NCBI GenBank assembly: GCA_914767715.1
Contig: OU612065.1
Location: forward strand, 37,264,001-37,324,000
Reading direction: 5' to 3'
Length of the DNA: 60,000 nt
Source of the DNA: Membranipora membranacea
Taxonomy: Eukaryota; Bryozoa; Gymnolaemata; Cheilostomatida; Membraniporidae
Each line of letters starts with the position of its first letter. The stretch's first letter is position 1. Of this stretch, positions 1 through 11,799 are shown one piece after another. A program made the position numbers and the translations under genes. The notes under the pieces were generated by a model. It saw only the letters and a list, made by a program, of their open reading frames with translations. It searched no databases and was not told where the DNA came from.

Positions 1-664
1 CCAGGTAAAAAGACTGTAAGCAGCACCAGATTGGAATTTTGCCTCTTCCCTTCCCTTTACTCCTTGATTATACCTATCCAAGCCATCATCCCAATCACGA
101 CATTATTTTGATTTCCAGACAATTAAGGTTATTGATTATCTTTCTTGTGCAATCAATTAATTTTATATAATAATTAACCAAAATAACATAAACTTTTTAT
201 CCATGATGCCATAATTACACTTTGGCATCACCTTCAATTTATCATTAACTAACCATCCTAAATACCTCTGCATAATTAAGAAATAGTCTTTTGGTCCCCC
301 AGAGTATCAAATCCATTTCAGCCGGTTTCATAAACATATATTCACTGGGACAAGGAAGAATCATGAATCGCTGTCACTCTTAATTTCTACTATTCGAGAA
401 TTACTTCACCATTAGACGTTTATACTGGTCAGTTTCTCATGATTGTGGTGGCTGAGGAATCGAGGAGTTTGCAACAAATGGTATGAAATAGCAATCAGTA
501 TGGCCACTTTGTATCTATCTAGGCTATCTCAATGCAACAAACAGGCCATATATATATATAACAAATTGGCTGGTACATGTTGCTTTGATTTTAGAAAGTT
601 TAAATATTTTTTGACTTGAGCTTATCCTTACAACACAGCCGGAGCATGCAAAAAATATGAGTTT
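1..664. other. AT-rich flank, no gene seen
   Basis: No open frame of note, RNA gene or clear repeat was recognised here. It ends at the left LTR of the gypsy element; the five bases before the LTR (AGTTT) are the candidate target-site duplicate. Confidence 0.5.
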
Positions 665-863
665 TGTTGTAAAGTAAAGTTACCTGGTGAGTGCATGTCT
701 TGTGGTTCTTTATAGCTGGCCAGCTTAACTAACCTAATGAGTACTCATTTAGCTTTCTATGTATAAGTTTCTTAATTTGTCAGCTTCAGGCTCCTCGTGG
801 TGATTCACTAACTAACTCCAAAACCAAAGAGCATGTGATGTGAACATTAATAATAATACAACA
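665..863 (-). repeat. 3' LTR of the gypsy element (shortened)
   Basis: About 199 bp, closely matching the LTR at 4614-4859 but lacking an internal block of about 46 bp, roughly 4784-4829 in the other copy. Termini are TGTTGTA and TACAACA inverted repeats. It lies at the integrase end of the minus-strand element, so it is the 3' LTR. Confidence 0.9.
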
Positions 864-875
864 TCCCCCTTTCTC
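864..875 (-). other. Polypurine tract
   Basis: On the minus strand this reads GAGAAAGGGGGA directly before the LTR start, the expected position and composition of the plus-strand priming tract of an LTR retrotransposon. Confidence 0.8.
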
Positions 876-991
876 TAGGGGTTGTGAAACCATCACAAGA
901 GTAACTTTTCAATTTGGACCGCCAACTCGGCGTGGTAAACTAAATAACTGGGTAACATATAAGCTATGTACAGGGATGCACCTTCGGCTAA

Positions 992-2569
992 TTAGACAAT
1001 CTGGAAGCCGTCATATCTGACTGGCAGGGTACCACGAGTTTGGCGAGCACTGCGTCTAGGTACAGGCTTTGGGGTGGTAGGGACAGGGGTAGAGGTTGCC
1101 GTGTTACCCTCAGCTAGTGGTTCCAGAGATTTGGCTGATTTGCCATAGCCAGCTTTATAGCCGTCCTGTCTGTTGGACAGTTTCTCATGAGCTTTTACAG
1201 CAGCTGGCTGTAGATGAGATAGAGAACAGGGCAGTGGTCCCCGTATGTTTCTGCCAAACAGCATTTCAGCCGGGCTGAAAGGGAGGCCAGTCACTGGGAT
1301 TTGCCTGTATGCCAGTAGAGATTCATGCAAATCCTCACCAGAGTCAGCTGTTTTTCTCAGGAACTTTTTGAAAGGCTGTATATATCTCTCAGCTAGGCCA
1401 TTTGACTTTGGGTAGTTAGGGCTAGAGGTTGTGATCTTGAAACCCCAGTGTGGGGCAAACTGATTCATCACATAGCTGTTGAAGGGCATGTTGTCTGCTA
1501 CAATCTCCTGAGGTACTCCATGTGCAGCAAACTTTAGTGCCATTATCACGTCTTCTCCTCTCTTCTGCCTCATTATTCTTATTTCTGGGTAGTGGGAGTA
1601 GAAGTCAACAACCACTAGTTAGGACTTCTCCTGAAAATCCATTACGTCCATGCCGACTTTGCACCAGGAAAGGTCAGGTATCTCATGAGGCATCAAAGGT
1701 TCCTTCTGTTGTTGGTTGGCATACTTTTGGCATGTGTTGCAGTTGGACACAATCTCTCTAATGTCTGCAGCCATGCCCGGCCAGAACATATACTGGCGAG
1801 CTCTATCTGTGCATTTACTGACACCGAGGTGACACCTGTGGACAACACATAGGTATTCAGGTCTTAAGGTCTTAGGTATGAGGAGCTGCTCTCCTCTATA
1901 AATGAAGCCATCTTGTAGGTATAGCTCATCTTGGACATTCCAGTATGGATGAAGTTCAGAAGGTGCTCGAGCTTTGGTCTGCAAGTTCCATCCTTCTAGT
2001 ATGGTAGTCTTGAGCAGCTGCATAATGTTGTCTGCTAGATAGGGGTCACATAGGGCTTCTTCTTTCTCCTCACAGACCTGCACTGTGTGTACCATGACGA
2101 TCTCCTCCTCTATCTCTCCATCTGCATCACCAATGTAGGCCCGAGCCAATGTGTCAGCCAGGTGTAAATATTTGCCTGGTACATATGATATCCGGTTGAC
2201 ATGATATTTCATAAGCCAGAGGAGCAGTTTTTGTAAACGGGGGGGGGGGGGGGAGGCTTTATGGAGCTCCTTCTTGACTATGCTCACCAGGGAGTTATGG
2301 TCTGTTTGAACGTCAACTGGTCTTCCATAAACATAGCTGTGAAATTTCTCGAAACCATAGACTATTGCGAGCAGTTCCTTGTCTATTTGAGGCCAATTTT
2401 GCTCCGAATCTGTCAGGGCACGAGAGGCATAGGCTATTGGATGTTCACATTGCATCAATACTGCTCCAAGACCAGATTTGGACGAGTCAACTTGCAGTGT
2501 AGTTTCTTTGACAACATCAAAATATTGCAGCAGTGGTTCACTGGTTAGTGCCAGTTTGATTTGATCCAT
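992..2569 (-). pseudogene. gypsy pol, RNase H and integrase part
   Basis: The upstream portion (from 2569) carries RNase H motifs, including the DSSKSGLGAVL strand, a KELLAIVYGFEKFHSY helix and TDHNSL. A polyproline stretch encoded by a 15-base G run (2239-2253 on the plus strand) follows. Next comes the integrase zinc-binding domain, with a histidine near CHLGVSKCTDRAR and the pair CNTC. A TAA stop at 1619-1621 interrupts the frame; the same frame then resumes with the integrase core (DFYSHYPEI, ADNMPF, NGLAERYIQ). The C-terminal part after the MLFGRNIRGPLP motif is short and rich in Pro and Thr, suggesting a deletion. A TAG at the upstream end separates it from the RT part in the same frame. 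In life it would process and integrate retroelement cDNA; this copy is dead. Confidence 0.92.
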
Positions 2570-2590
2570 GGCTTTGTTTTGTCCAGGACC

Positions 2591-3847
2591 CTACTTCCAG
2601 CTAGCCTCATCTACATTCAGCAGTGACTGCAAAGGAGCTGTTATTTCTGTGATGTTTGGTATGAAGCCTCGCAGAAAGTTCAGCGATCCCGTCAGTCGTT
2701 GTATACCTTTACTATCAGTAGGCTTTGGCATCTCATTTATAGTCTGGACCTTTTCTGGGTCAGGTCTGAGACCATCGGCCGATACTATGTGGCCTAGATA
2801 TTTTACCTCTTTCTTGTTGAGCTGCATTTTATCCTTGTTAAACATGACATTGCACTTGTTTGCCCTTTCCAAAAGCCTTCTCAAGTTGTGATCATGCTCT
2901 TCCTGGTCCTTGCCATAGACTATCAGGTCATCAAAGTATATGACTACTTGAAGGTCCCCAAACATCTCTTCTACCCTTTTCTCGAACACCTCAGCAGCAG
3001 AGTTGATCCCAAATGGCAGCCGCAGGAAGCAATATCTACCAAAGGGTGTGTTAAATGTGGTGAGTAGTTGGCTCCTTCGGTCCAGGGGTATGTGCCAATA
3101 TGCATGTTTCATGTCTAGAATCGTGAAAAGTGTCATTCCAGCGAATTTTTGAGCTATGTCATCTAAAGTCGGTATGTGATGATGTTCACGCTGGATGGCC
3201 TTGTTTAGCTCTCTTGGGTCGAGGCAAATCCGAACACCACCAGCCTTCTTCTCAGCTACAACCATACCACTGACCCACCCAGTAGGTTCATGAAATCTAG
3301 CAATAATCTCCGACTCTTCGATCTTCTGAAGCTCGGTCGTAACTTTATCTATCATACAGAGGGGAATTCTCCGAGCCCTGTTGACAACAGGCTTCATGGA
3401 GGGGTCTATCTTGATCTTGTGCTCCCTTTCCAAACGCCCGATGCCTTTGAAGCATTGATCAAATTCTGCAATTATGTCAGCTGTTTTGACGCTGTCAACC
3501 TGCCGAACTAGCTTCAGGTCTACACATGATGACAGGCCCAAAAGTGGACATCTTTCATTGTCTGCCAGCTCAAATTGCACTACTGGCCCACTTTTAATTG
3601 ATAACTCAGTAGTACCATGATCCATGATAACACCGCCATTATAGTTTATTAGCCCTGCACTGCTCGGCTTGATGTCCACACACAGTGCTTTTGCTATCTT
3701 TATTGGCATAATGTTGGCCTGGGCACCGGTGTCAAGTTTAAACTTGACAACCTGCTGGGAATCTCCATAGCAAAGGCTTAATGCTTTGAACCAGGAATCT
3801 TTAGCCTGCCCAGTGACCATACCTACAAATAGGTCACTCATGCTCAT
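2591..3847 (-). pseudogene. gypsy pol, aspartic protease and reverse transcriptase part
   Basis: The open frame is 418 codons. The protease active-site motif DTGAQANIM lies near residue 40. RT follows with the conserved ICLDPRELN block, the DMKHAYWHIPLD palm motif, LPFGINSAAEVF, and the catalytic YFDD box within VVIYFDDLIVYGKD. The frame runs on into the connection region (GHIVSADGLRPDPEKV) and stops at a TAG at 2591-2593 where functional relatives continue into RNase H. The RT motifs themselves are intact. It begins in a different frame from gag, consistent with Gag-Pol production by frameshifting in relatives. Confidence 0.93.
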
Positions 3848-3857
3848 CTCCTTAGTT

Positions 3858-4517
3858 CTATCTACAATGGTGTTGATCTCTCTCCAGTGCTGTTACAGAC
3901 TGAGGCAAAGTGGTTCTTGCCATTACATTTGCGGCAGGTTTTGCTTTAGGTAGGACACTTTCCTTTGACGTGTTCATAGCCGCAGTATTTACAGCTGAGC
4001 TTCCGGGGGTAGGCAGGCGTAGGGGGCATCTCCTTGTCAACAGCAGCGACAGATTTAGTAGCTCCTAACTTTCTAGTTGACTTTTGGTGACCTCTGATGC
4101 TTGGGTTAGCGACCAGAATACATACCACTCAAAAAGGGCATTTCTCCTTGGGTTGAAATATTCATCAAACTTGCCCAAGACATCTGGTAATCTGTTAGCA
4201 TCCTCACCTGCATCATCATCAAACTCAAACTGATCCAGAATCTCCACAGCATCTTCACCAATACAATGACATAGTATGGTAGTCTGCCTTATCCAAATAG
4301 CATAAGGTTGGACTACAGAGTTAATAGCCAACAGGTAATTCTCAAAGTTTCTCTTCCATTTCCTCCAGTTTTCAGCCTGGTTACCATTAAAACTCAACTG
4401 GGAGGGAGGGGCAAGACCATCCATGACACAACACCACAGACCAGCAGCAGCAGCAAGCAAGGCAGGGCAATCACCAGATCTGGACCACAGATCACAGCAA
4501 ACAGCAACTCCAGCCAC
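3858..4517 (-). pseudogene. gypsy gag remnant with zinc knuckles
   Basis: Residues from about 32 (MDGLAPPSQLSFNGNQ) match the start of gypsy-type Gag; the preceding residues are probably leader read-through. The frame breaks near 4065-4128, and most of the central Gag appears deleted, because the zinc-knuckle region follows almost at once in another frame. Two CCHC-like knuckles are visible: CKYCGYEHVKGKC near 3962-4000, then CRKCNGKNHFASVC near 3900-3935. An in-frame TAA separates them. Gag would form the particle and bind RNA; this copy cannot make a full protein. Confidence 0.85.
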
Positions 4518-4598
4518 CTACACAGCAACAAGCAGGCAGCACAAATCCAAAACAGCAAACAATCCAGTCACTGTCAGCTCCAACCAGGGTTCACAACA

Positions 4599-4610
4599 GG
4601 TAAGCTGCCA
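4599..4610 (-). other. Candidate primer-binding site
   Basis: On the minus strand, three bases after the 5' LTR end the sequence reads TGGCAGCTTACC. TGG pairs with the CCA end of a tRNA, as expected for minus-strand priming. I could not assign the tRNA. Confidence 0.55.
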
Positions 4611-4613
4611 CAA

Positions 4614-4859
4614 TGTTGTATAGTATAGTTACCTGATGAGTGTATGTCTTGTGGTTCTTTATAGCTGGCCAGCCTAACTAACCTAATGAGTACTCATTTA
4701 GCTATCTATGTATGAGCTTCTTAATTTGTCAGCTTCAGGCTCCTCGTGCTGATTCACTAACTAACTCCAAAACCAAAGAGCAGCAAGCCATTTGTGTCCT
4801 CCACATAAGAGTGCGATAAGATGACCACCATGTGATGTAAACAATAATAATATACAACA
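4614..4859 (-). repeat. 5' LTR of the gypsy element
   Basis: 246 bp, TGTTGTA to TACAACA, near-identical to 665-863 apart from the block missing there and scattered substitutions. It lies upstream of gag on the minus strand and therefore acted as the element's promoter end. Confidence 0.9.
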
Positions 4860-4864
4860 AGCTT

Positions 4865-6100
4865 TATTCCTGAGCAAGGGCTTTTAGTTTCATTACCAAC
4901 ATCTTGCCTGATCTTCCTCCTGATTATTTGAGCCTCATGTCAGCGAAATAATGAAAAGTGATAAAGGCAGATTGTAGTGGTGTATGGGCAATGTGTCTGA
5001 CTGCCTAAACCTACTGTTGTGCATGTTTATAGTTCTCACTTCAGTTACACCCATAGTCTCAAGAGATTTGTAAGGATTAGGTAAAGGTGCTGCCTTTTGT
5101 CCTGTGATGGCTGCCTGTACAATGATCATGACTTGGTTCTTTCTGACTTGATGTCACATACCGGTTGTATGTTGATTCAAAAAGTTAAGCAGACTGACAA
5201 TCAGTCAGAGACATACACTGCCGGACAATTCTTTCATGATTTCAAGATCGCAGTTGTATATCAAATTTATTTTGATGTAAGTAAGTTTTGAAAATTGAAC
5301 AACTCATTGCATATGACAACATTATCGGATCAGGACTGTGATAGACCAAGTTGGTCATTTGTTGCCTCAGTGTATTTATTTAACTTTACCGGCATCTGAC
5401 TAAAACAGAGAATTTATATGAACTGATAGCCTCTATTACTATCGATAAATCCTTTATACATGAATAAGACAACAAGCTATCGGCAAGTTAAAGTGAAAGA
5501 CAACCACAAAAGTTATATTTTGATATTTGATGCGTAATGATGTGCTCATTCTAAATTTGGATGTTATAAATAAATATTGAATTTGAAAATTTTAATTATT
5601 TCTATTACAAACTCTCTTCCACCATTTTGTTTCAGTAACAGCAATACCCTTACTCTCCAAATAAATATATTATTGAAAAAAAGTGATGTATAAAATAATT
5701 TGTTTCTAGAATCGAAGCAGTTATCTTTTGTTGTGTCAATCTAAATAAATACAAACAGTCATCTCAGTTACAAAATCATCTACAAAAACAATATTTTTGC
5801 TTTCAATAACACAATTAAGCATTTTTTTTCGAGATTATAATAGCTTCTCAACTTAATTCATTTTATTGCAGTCATGGGGTGGAGGGGCTACTGACTGACC
5901 TGTGGTGCAGATCCAAAGCTTAAACCTAGGGTTTCTATTGTTGAGTATGTTGCCTGCTGGTGAAAGTTAATTCCATTTTGATACGTATTTAGTGGTGACA
6001 GTGTTGGCTTCTACTTTAAGTTGAAACTGGTCCAAGTGGTTTAAGATGATTCAAGAATGTGAAATAGACAGCGATTGAACAAACAATATAGTATGCAGGG
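4865..6100. other. Intergenic, nothing recognised
   Basis: AT-rich DNA between the retroelement and the 3' end of the first 10-Cys gene. Short open frames here have no recognisable motifs or convincing splice context. Confidence 0.45.
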
Positions 6101-6112
6101 TAGAGAAGCAGA

Positions 6113-6118
6113 TTTATT
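6113..6118 (-). terminator. AATAAA polyadenylation signal of 10-Cys gene A
   Basis: AATAAA on the minus strand followed by TCTGC, about 230 bp past the stop codon. The paralogous gene B has AATAAA followed by TCTCAGCTGC at 13455-13460, which supports both. Confidence 0.55.
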
Positions 6119-6347
6119 CTTGTTAATATGCAAAAGTTAAAATTCCAATTCTTCTGTTTAAGGTTATAAGGAGGATAGTGTATAATACAAAACATGGTTA
6201 GAAAAGTGTACATAAACATTAAAAAATTTAAGAGGTGAATTTAACAATACGCTGCTGCTGAATATAAATTCATTGAGCTCACAGAAAAAGATAAACAAGC
6301 AGTAAATTTTGTATCTACCAGTTGTACTCATTCATAAGGCCATAAGA

Positions 6348-7113
6348 TTACTGGGCACTTCTCTCTTGCTCGTAGACATGTAGCTGTTTTTTGCAGCATT
6401 GAGCTCCTGTTGCGGGTCGATAACATGTGTAATCTGGATATGGGTAAGCTACAAAGGCTGAGGCAAGGAAGTAACCTTCTCTACATTTGCAGCAATGAAT
6501 ACACTGTTTGGGGTAGTACGGCTGTATCTCAGGGAGTATACCCTCATTGCACTCTTTGACAACTGGAAACTCACTAGTGCTACTGCTACCCCACCAACAG
6601 CCTGTGATCACTTGGTAGTAACCCCCTGGGCAATAGTTATGTCGAGGTGCTGGTATCACTGCAAAATAAAATAGAAATAGTTAAAAAAAAACTCCGGAAA
6701 GGAAAGAGTCGCCGATTTCAATATACCTAGGGCAAGAGTTAGAGCTTATCCCTTTTGTCCACTGCAGAGATCTGCTTCTTTGTGCTTATAAATTGTAGTA
6801 GAAAAAAACATTTTTTTATCAGCAATGGGACGGCATGTATATTATATTCAGAAAATGTCTTAAATTCATGTTTTATTTTGTCAAACAAAACCTATGAGAC
6901 GGTCTTTGAGCTTTGACTACGACTTATGTAATGTATAAGCAAGTCTCTATTAGATATAACGTCCTATGGAGTCAAGTAATCAAATATATTCACAATCAAA
7001 CAAACCAAAATCGATGCAGTGCAAAGATTCTTACTTTCAGATGCTTGTCCTGCTACTTCCATTTGACTGTATGCTAGACAGCTGACAAGGAGAAATACTG
7101 CTGCTACCTTCAT
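6348..7113 (-). CDS. Small secreted 10-cysteine protein, paralogue A (two coding exons)
   Basis: Exon 1 runs 7113-7035 (79 nt) and exon 2 runs 6658-6348 (311 nt); the intron has GTAAG and TTTGCAG borders in phase 1. The product is 129 residues. It starts with a signal peptide (MKVAAVFLLVSCLAYSQ), followed by a mature domain with ten cysteines: three spaced single Cys, then C-x2-CC-x-C before the block REGYFLASAFVAYPYPDY, one more Cys, and a final CC. Five disulfides are therefore possible. The C-terminus is charged (YEQERSAQ). A predicted noncoding exon ends at 7367 and its intron ends just before the ATG. Gene B at 12320-13173 has the same structure and a closely similar product. I do not recognise the family. 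A secreted defence or mucosal role is inference only. Confidence 0.85.
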
Positions 7114-7366
7114 TCTGCAAAGGATAAATATGGAGTTGCATACAAAAACCAGTACCAGTACCTCTCAGGATATCCAAACTATCAAAACTAAAGAGTGGAC
7201 TGTCCATGGTAGGATTGATTGTGCAGAAGATCAGAAGATCTCCCATTGGATAGAATACAGTAACACAGAGAGAGAAGATTATGAAATATCCTACTAATTA
7301 GATTGAATAGAAATATTGACACACAATCAATGTTACAAAAGTAGATTTGATAATTCAAAATTTTAC

Positions 7367-7480
7367 CTGACTGACGGTGGTTTCTTAGGAATGAGAAGAT
7401 AAGAGTTAGTCTTCACTGCTTAGAGAGGAATTTTATGCTGTTCAGTGTAACCTTTTGCAGTGAGTCCAGCCTTTATATAC
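7367..7480 (-). promoter_or_regulatory. Core promoter and noncoding exon of 10-Cys gene A
   Basis: TATATAAA on the minus strand at 7472-7479 lies in CAGTATATAAAGG. Downstream, CCTCTCTAAGCAGTGAAGA is shared with gene B, and a donor TCAG|GTAAAA lies at 7367/7366. The likely transcription start is near 7445. The matching TATA and downstream block at gene B indicate that the promoter was duplicated with the gene. Confidence 0.7.
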
Positions 7481-7539
7481 TGCTTTGTTAAGGCGCTTTT
7501 TATAGTGTGTCATCCAATACCAATACCATGGTCATGTTC

Positions 7540-7690
7540 ATGATGATCCCAAACCGATAGATCTGATTGGTTCAAAATTAACCAATCAAAATGTTGTGTT
7601 TCCACAAGTTATGAAACGCGCTATGGTACATCAATTGTGAATGGGACCATTAAATGATTAGGTAATGATTTGTTGATATTTATTAGATTA
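7540..7690 (-). promoter_or_regulatory. Conserved upstream promoter block of gene A
   Basis: On the minus strand this carries TTAATGGTCCCATTCACAA, GTTTCATAAC and TTTTGATTGGTTAATTTT. All three recur in the same order at 11800-11890 upstream of gene B. ATTGGTTAAT contains an inverted CCAAT box. Confidence 0.6.
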
Positions 7691-8969
7691 AATGATTATT
7701 TCAAGCCTTATCTAGATAGAATTTGTAACTAAAGGCATGGTAAAAACTGATGTACAGCAAACAGATACCAGATTTAAAGCCTTGAAACAAGGCCTTTGAT
7801 CAAAGTGAGTGCTAAGGTAGGAGAGATAATTCATCAAAAGCTCTATATCAGTATGGTCACATATAACAAATAAATATCCGATAGCAAAAGATAGCTGTAA
7901 TACTGATTCACAATTTTGCTTAATTGCAGGCTGTCTAAAAGTAATCAGTTCGCACTCAAAATTGTTTTAATAGTTATTTTTTTACTCATTCCACGGAATG
8001 AATTTGACCAATGACAATGTTTTAGTCTACACATGACAAAATATCTTAAAACCAAACAACCGGCCTTGTGCAGAAATCTATGTACGGTCACTTTTCTGGA
8101 ATCAGGTTATAGTATTTGAATAAGAAGGTTTTTACAAGTTGGTGTATACATTTTTTACAGGAGGAGAGGTTGGACTATAACAGCCTCCAAATTTTACACC
8201 CTAAGAGTGCTCAGCCAATCATGACGCTGATCGCCCTTATCATAGGTTAGATTGTCTTTTCCTGGCATTCCTTTTAGGTGTGATGTACTCCCACTAATGT
8301 TTAAATAGTAAATCAAGACACTATAACTTGGAATTGGGATGATTGATTTGTTTCCGAGGTTGAGCTATTAGAACTATTCAAACTGTATATTTTAAATCAT
8401 GCAATTAGAAAGTCACAAAGAAAGGAATAAAATGTCAATGTGATAGCTCAAGATGGCAACAAAGACGGATATCAATGTGGTTGGCACCTTTTAACAAACC
8501 ATTCAACTTGATGTTTGTTCTATCTTCTACCGATAGCTGATTTTGGTGCAGATGATTTTGTTGAGGGCGTCTTAACTAAGCCATAGAATCAGTATTCGCA
8601 AAATACATCCTAAAAATCATTCCTTCTAATTCAGATAGCGTTCTATGATTGGTGGATACTTACCCAATCGTTTTTTTAAATAATGTATAATTTCATTGCA
8701 AAGTAGGACACAGCTCATTGATTCAATTAATGTTGCTGAAAGCGACTAAAGTAATTGCTGACATTCCCATAGAATCACTTGATATGGAATGTGAATGGCA
8801 AAAACAGCAAACTAGCTCGCGCTAATCCTCAAAATAGTTAAGTCAACTTTGCCAAAAATATAAAGCAAGGTCATTTCGTATTTGGTAATATCATTCATAT
8901 TAATGATGATTGATGCTGATGAAAATTCTATACCCATCAAAATATCTACGTTCTAAATTTCAATTGATA

Positions 8970-9370
8970 AGTTTTCATGGCATAGCAAATCATTGTAATC
9001 GCAGCTAAAATTTGCTCAATAGGGTAAAAAAGAACATCAATGACATATCTCAGATTCAAATTGAAATAGGATGTAAGAGATCATGAGCATTATGAGGGCA
9101 AAATATGCAGTTAGAAGTAATATCCAAAAACATTGGTTTAAAATAATTACGATTGGTGGAGAATAAGCCAATGAGAACAAAAATACCATTAAGCACACTC
9201 ATATGTTGCTTTAATTACAAATCATAACATTATGTGTAACTCGCTATCCCATACTAAAGCTGTAATGTACCATGAAGTAACCATCCTGAGACAACCGCAT
9301 AAGAGGATTACTGATTAAGGGATTGTTTGCCATCAGAGCTTTAAGATAAGGAAATGAAATGTTTTAGCCC
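8970..9370. repeat. Direct duplication, copy 1
   Basis: About 400 bp, diverged but clearly matching 13795-14190 in the same orientation. Shared stretches include AAATCATTGTAAT near the start, CATGAAGTA-CCATCCT in the middle and AGCTTTAAGATAAGG near the end. Nothing coding is evident. Confidence 0.6.
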
Positions 9371-9679
9371 AATTCCAACCACATTACTGCAATTCCCATG
9401 AATAAAAAAGCGTGTATGTGTATTGATATTTTGGACTTAACATGTAACGTACAGATTTAAGATAATGGATTATTATTAGCGCTCTTTAGGCCTACCCAAC
9501 TCCAATGGAAGATTTCTCCCACATTTAGTGGGTTCAAATGAATATTAAGTCATAATTTGATACACGTGTCTCAAATTATGCCCATTGAAATGCTTTTTAA
9601 ATCCCGTTATTTGTTACCTTTTAATAATACTCGCCTTAATAGGGAGTTAGAAATCCAAACACCTGACATTACACACACT

Positions 9680-9960
9680 AGGTCAAAAGAGAAATTTGCC
9701 CGAAGAGATCCAACTGTAGAGGGGAGAGGTCACTGTTAACCACAGGTAATAACCTGTGGAATTCACACCTACTGGGGGAGGAGGGGATGGTTCCTTCTGC
9801 TTTGCGTTTGAGGTTGGCGTCCTCGCTGTGGGGGTATAGTTTGCTCCTCCCCGAGTAGGCTGCATGTCTGGGCTAGCCCTGGACACTGTAGCCTTTGTTT
9901 CCCCGACCATCAGATGGTTGCCACACTAGTCCTGGACTGATTTGACCATACCGCTGCCTT
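9680..9960. other. GC-richer island, unrecognised
   Basis: This stretch is richer in GC than its surroundings, with an open minus-strand frame of 75 codons rich in Pro and Thr, and a short hairpin (CCACAGGT, loop AATA, ACCTGTGG) at 9740-9759. It may be an old repeat fragment. I cannot assign it. Confidence 0.3.
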
Positions 9961-10496
9961 ATTTTATTTCACCAATTTAGTCCATTGATTTTAAATACAA
10001 CAAACTGTTGCAGAAAAAATAATCAATAACTGGATAGCACATGGGCTATGAGATTTAACTTGCGAAACATGTAGCAAGCAGGCATCCGATGTCATTCCTG
10101 AAAGTACCATATGACCTTGCATTGACTCTACCTCTCCCCAACAACGAATCAGAGCCAACACATTGGCTACTGACAGGTGCTATATCAAAATAAAGTTGCG
10201 TCTTTGTATGCTATGGTTGTCTTCTATTCAAATCCTGTTTGAAAACAAAACTCAACGATTCAATTCTTTATCTGCCTAATCTTAAAGCTTTGATGGCAAT
10301 ATATCCCCTTAATCAGTGATTTTACATTGCAATGGTTTCATGATGGTTATTTCATGGTACATTACACCTGGCATTTTTTTATCATTGGCCAATTTTCCAC
10401 CAATCACATTTCTATTAAATCAATGATTGTTGATTCTTTTTCTGCCATCACACAATGTCATTGATCACTAACATCTCAGTTTAATTAAAATCAATG

Positions 10497-10683
10497 ATAT
10501 ATTATTTAGTTTCTGTTGTCCTTTTTTAGAGCATAGGAGAGGTATACACCCGAGGGTGCTGGGGGCTGGAACAATCAACAATGAAAGCTCCCCCAGTGGG
10601 ACTCGAACCCACAACTCCTGCGGCACTAGTCGCCTGGTAATGAATAGCAAGCGCGCTAACCGATTGCGCCATCTCACCATCCC
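10497..10683 (-). mobile_element. tRNA-derived SINE
   Basis: On the minus strand it has a Pol III A box TGGCGCAATCGG and a B box GGTTCGAGTCC with a good T arm (GTGGG loop CCCAC). The 7-nt acceptor strands do not pair and the middle region does not fold as an anticodon arm. About 100 bp of non-tRNA body follow, ending in an A-rich segment. This fits a SINE with a tRNA head better than a functional tRNA gene. Confidence 0.7.
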
Positions 10684-10689
10684 CAAAAA

Positions 10690-11790
10690 AGAATGGGTTG
10701 ATGGCGCTAATTAGATAGCCCGCTATTCACTACTCGGAGTTGTGGATAATATAGCTACTTTTATAAATGAATTTCTATGCCATGAAAGTCAACTCATCGA
10801 AATGATTAAAAAGATCTGAGATACCACATTAGCTCTTTTTAATGGGTATAGAGTTTGCAGCATCAAGGATTAAATATGAATGTCATTGCCAAATACCAAA
10901 CGACCTCGCCTTTTTGTTTTGGCAGAGTTCTTATGTTAGTGCTCTTAGCATTTCAGCGACATTAATCAAATATCAATGAGTTGTGCCCTGGTTTGCGATG
11001 GCATTACAAACTATCTGGGAACAATGATTGGATAAGAATCTACTAATCACAGAACACCAAATCAACATATATATAATTAGAGGAATGACTACTCTGATTT
11101 ATTTGGAGAATGCTGATGATATACCTGGGTTATGCCCTCAACAAAACGACCTGTACCAAAATCAGTTGAAGCAATAACAGCTGACTGCTAAATCAAAAAG
11201 AATGGTTAGATGAAAGGTGGTGATAATAGTGATACCCATGTTTGTCGCCATCTTGTACCGTCACTTTGACATTTTCTTAGTGACTTTCTCATTGCAGTAA
11301 AATCTTGAGACTGTTGTGATCTTCTTCTCCTCTCGTAAAAAATATAAACACTAACTTGTAAACCTCTACTTATTTTAATGCTATAACTGGATTCAAAAAA
11401 AAAAAGATAACTGTACATAGTTTTCTGCACATGTCCGGCTTAAAAAACGTTTTTAGTGAGACAAATTACCATAGTACAGCCCACAGTAAAGCAGTATTGA
11501 TATGAGTATATACAGCTATCTATATTGTTATCTGATATTTATCTGTTTATTTTACGATGCTGACATACACCATGCTGCTATATTACTTAGTCAGCTATGA
11601 TATCTGGTGAAATATCTCTCCTATCTTAGACCTTAATTTGATCAAAGAACTTTAATGCAGGCCCATCAATTTGTTATCTATTTGAGGTACCTCACATTTT
11701 GCATAGCCTCCGGCCTCCCTTTAAAACTGAAATTAAAAATTTATCTGAAGGGTTAGTTTTTAACCTCAACGCAATAAAAAACCATGGATC
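10690..11790. other. Intergenic, nothing recognised
   Basis: AT-rich spacer upstream of 10-Cys gene B, with no supported gene. A long A run at 11396-11405 and several short frames are present, none convincing. Confidence 0.45.
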
Positions 11791-11799
11791 ATTACCAAA

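Larger units (their letters stand above)
665..4859 (-). mobile_element. Decayed Ty3/gypsy LTR retrotransposon
   Basis: The element reads right to left as LTR, primer-binding site, gag, protease, RT, RNase H, integrase, polypurine tract, LTR. Both LTRs start TGTTGTA and end TACAACA. Flanking 5-bp sequences are AGTTT (660-664) and AGCTT (4860-4864), a target duplication with one mismatch. The coding part has in-frame stops in the gag zinc-knuckle region, between RT and RNase H, and in integrase. Much of gag is missing and the integrase tail is short. The internal region is about 3.75 kb, shorter than a complete element of this type. It is defective and cannot be autonomous. Domain order (RNase H before integrase) places it in Ty3/gypsy; a SURL/mag-like lineage is a guess from the gag and zinc-knuckle style. 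Confidence 0.93.

Noticed and set aside
2261-2548. Plus-strand 95-codon protein
   Set aside because: Antisense of the gypsy RNase H, which has clear motifs.
4308-4628. Plus-strand Ser/Gln-rich frames over the gag leader
   Set aside because: Shadow of the minus-strand gag leader and CAG-rich sequence.
10583-10680. tRNA gene on the minus strand
   Set aside because: A and B boxes and T arm are good, but acceptor strands do not pair, no clean anticodon arm forms, and a non-tRNA body follows. Called a SINE instead.
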